Source of the DNA: Actinomycetes bacterium
Lineage (GTDB): Bacteria; Actinomycetota; Actinomycetes; Mycobacteriales; Mycobacteriaceae
DNA length: 8,534 nucleotides
NCBI GenBank assembly: GCA_022600695.1
Contig: JAHZJY010000301.1
Location: forward strand, 1 to 8,534
Reading direction: 5' to 3'
In this document: piece by piece, positions 6,157 to 8,534 of the stretch
Layout: the number at the start of each line of letters is the position of its first letter
Numbering within the stretch: the stretch's first letter is position 1
Position numbers and translations under genes: made by a program
Notes under the pieces: generated by a model
The model's database searches: none
What the model saw: only the letters and a program-made list of their open reading frames with translations
Told to the model about the DNA's origin: nothing

Positions 6157-7065
6157 ATGGTCAACGGCGACAGCCGCTTTGGAATCGTGGTCGGCATCGA
6201 CGGCTCAGAAGCCTCCACATCGGCGGTCCGTTGGGCGACACGGGAAGCCGAGACGCGCAGCCTGCCACTGACAGTGGTCACCGTGCTGGCCCCGGTCGTA
6301 CCGGCCAGCGGACCCTGGCCTGAGGTACCGCTGCCCGAGGGCTACGTGCGGCTGCAGCGGAGCGAGGCACGGAAAATTCTCGACGAGGCCCTGCGGACCG
6401 TCGCCGACAGTGCCGCTGCGGAAGACCTGCAGATCACCGGTGAGGTGGCGCTGGGGCCGATCCTTGCGACTCTGGTGGACATGTCCCGGCAGGCCGATAT
6501 GGTCGTGGTCGGCTGTCGGGGTGAGGGTGCGGTGGCCCGTGCCCTGTTGGGTTCTGTGAGCTCCGGCCTGGTGCATCTCGCGCATTGCCCGATCGCGGTA
6601 ATCCACCCCGAGCAGCCCTGCTCGTCGCAGGCTCCAGTCGTCGTGGGCATCGACGGATCGCCGACCTCAGAGTTGGCCACCGCGATCGCCTTCGATCAGG
6701 CATCGCGCCGGGCTGTTGATTTGATCGCGCTGCATTCCTGGAGCGATATGGGGCCCATCGAGTTTGCCAGCGCGAACTGGGCGCCGATCGAATGGCGCAA
6801 TATCAGAGTCGCGGAAGAGGAAGTGCTCAGCGAGCGGCTGTCGGGCTGGCGCGAGCAGTACCCGGACGTCACGGTGCACAAGGTCGTGGTGTGCGATCGG
6901 CCGGCGCCGCGTCTTCTCGAACAGGCCGCGGACGCACAACTGCTGGTGGTCGGAAGCCACGGCCGCGGTGGGGTTCCCGGCATGTTGCTGGGCTCGGTCA
7001 GCACGGCAATCGTCAACTCCGCCCGGATCCCGGTCATCATCGCGAGGTTACCCGGCGACACATGA
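6157..7065 (+). CDS. Tandem universal stress protein (two UspA domains)
   Basis: A 302-residue cytoplasmic protein with two UspA domains (about 8-150 and 159-297), the usual size of mycobacterial tandem stress proteins such as Rv2005c and Rv2623. Each domain begins VVGIDGS (Asp15, Asp166) and carries an intact ATP-binding motif G-x2-G-x9-G-S: Gly119/Gly122/Gly132-Ser133 in the first, Gly266/Gly269/Gly279-Ser280 in the second. Both halves should therefore bind ATP. The family acts in dormancy, hypoxia and stress adaptation, but the target of this member is unknown. ATG 6157 is chosen because GGGGGAG (6144-6150) lies six bases upstream and MVNGDSRFGIVVGIDGS is a normal family start. An in-frame GTG at 6079 overlaps the upstream stop as GTGA but would add 26 atypical residues. 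Position after the thiol-redox gene suggests a stress-related unit. Confidence 0.92.
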   Translation: MVNGDSRFGIVVGIDGSEASTSAVRWATREAETRSLPLTVVTVLAPVVPASGPWPEVPLPEGYVRLQRSEARKILDEALRTVADSAAAEDLQITGEVALGPILATLVDMSRQADMVVVGCRGEGAVARALLGSVSSGLVHLAHCPIAVIHPEQPCSSQAPVVVGIDGSPTSELATAIAFDQASRRAVDLIALHSWSDMGPIEFASANWAPIEWRNIRVAEEEVLSERLSGWREQYPDVTVHKVVVCDRPAPRLLEQAADAQLLVVGSHGRGGVPGMLLGSVSTAIVNSARIPVIIARLPGDT

Positions 7066-7092
7066 CCGCCGTGTCCGCGATCGCGCGTATGG

Positions 7093-7098
7093 CAGGCT
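7093..7098 (+). promoter_or_regulatory. Candidate extended -10 box for a leaderless trmI mRNA
   Basis: CAGGCT differs in one base from TAGGCT, a common mycobacterial -10 form, and is preceded by TGG (7090-7092), giving an extended -10. Eight bases separate it from the GTG at 7107, which has no clear Shine-Dalgarno. This agrees with transcription starting on or near the start codon. Confidence 0.3.
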
Positions 7099-7100
7099 GA

Positions 7101-8305
<1,205 letters not shown>

Positions 8306-8309
8306 CGGT

Positions 8310-8534
8310 TCAGCCGCCGGGAGTGGGGCCGGTGCCGGCGGGGCCGACAGCCAGCAGCATATCGCCGGTTTCCCGGGTCAACTGCCAGCCCCGCGCGCCG
8401 GGCTGAAACTCCATCGGGAAGGCGAACTCGCGGGGGTCATCCGGGTCGGCGGCCGTGATGGTGATGGTCGCCAGCACGCGGTCAGGATGGACGTCCGACG
8501 GTCTGATGTCCGAGGCGGTGACGGTGATCGGCGC
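8310..8534 (-). CDS. C-terminal part of a probable lipoprotein (LppK by position), partial
   Basis: The minus-strand frame is open from the window edge to a TGA at 8312-8310 and gives 74 residues. It begins APITVTASDIRPSDVHPD, continues through VLATITITAADPDDP and EFAFPMEFQPGARGWQL, and ends in a Gly/Pro-rich tail. The alternating strand pattern suits a beta-rich extracytoplasmic domain. In M. tuberculosis the gene before Rv2117 is lppK (Rv2116), a lipoprotein, so this is probably its homologue. The lipobox that would prove it lies outside the window. Only four bases separate its stop from the DUF503 start, so the two form an operon. Confidence 0.7.
   Translation of the reverse strand, partial: APITVTASDIRPSDVHPDRVLATITITAADPDDPREFAFPMEFQPGARGWQLTRETGDMLLAVGPAGTGPTPGG

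Noticed and set aside
7076..7085. 10-bp palindrome CGCGATCGCG before trmI
   Set aside because: It is short, composed of frequent GC-rich words and not placed like an operator or terminator.

Overview
The window is high-GC actinobacterial DNA and almost certainly comes from a Mycobacterium/Mycolicibacterium. HisE (93 codons), HisG (285 aa, long form), a DUF4126 membrane protein, TrmI and a DUF503 protein closely resemble their M. tuberculosis counterparts (Rv2122c, Rv2121c, Rv2120c, Rv2118c, Rv2117) and stand in essentially that order. These identifications come from recalled protein sequences and visible motifs; no search was run.

Layout, left to right. (1) 1-59: the last 18 codons of an unidentified plus-strand gene. 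(2) 173-1612: a 12-TM sugar porter with a XylE/GlcP-like sugar site, followed by a terminator-like hairpin. (3) 1709-2347: a TetR regulator. (4) 2364-3511: hisE and hisG, the second and first enzymes of histidine biosynthesis, 8 bp apart and starting 16 bp after the TetR gene. (5) 3577-4059: a DUF4126 membrane protein with its own -10-like box and a strong Shine-Dalgarno. (6) 4110-7065: three envelope or stress genes. They are a secreted two-cysteine protein with an apparently leaderless start inside a perfect palindrome, a thioredoxin-fold/CcdA-like membrane fusion with a CPHC active site, and a tandem universal stress protein. In M. tuberculosis the corresponding interval holds the RecB-like Rv2119, so this trio is the accessory part of the window. 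(7) 7107-8015: trmI, converging on (8) 8012-8305 minus, a DUF503 protein, and (9) 8310-8534 minus, the 3' end of a gene that synteny suggests is lppK.

How the genes may work together: hisE-hisG is a conserved housekeeping pair. The porter and TetR gene look like a sugar-uptake unit placed in front of it. The secreted protein and the Trx-CcdA fusion could form an extracytoplasmic thiol-disulfide module, with the stress protein alongside; this is inferred from cysteine motifs and adjacency only. trmI and the DUF503 gene end on the same CTAG palindrome, which is a stop codon on both strands.

No tRNA, rRNA, CRISPR array, insertion sequence or prophage element was seen. The only gene-free stretches are short (60-172, 1613-1708, 3512-3576, 4060-4109, 6083-6156, 7066-7106).
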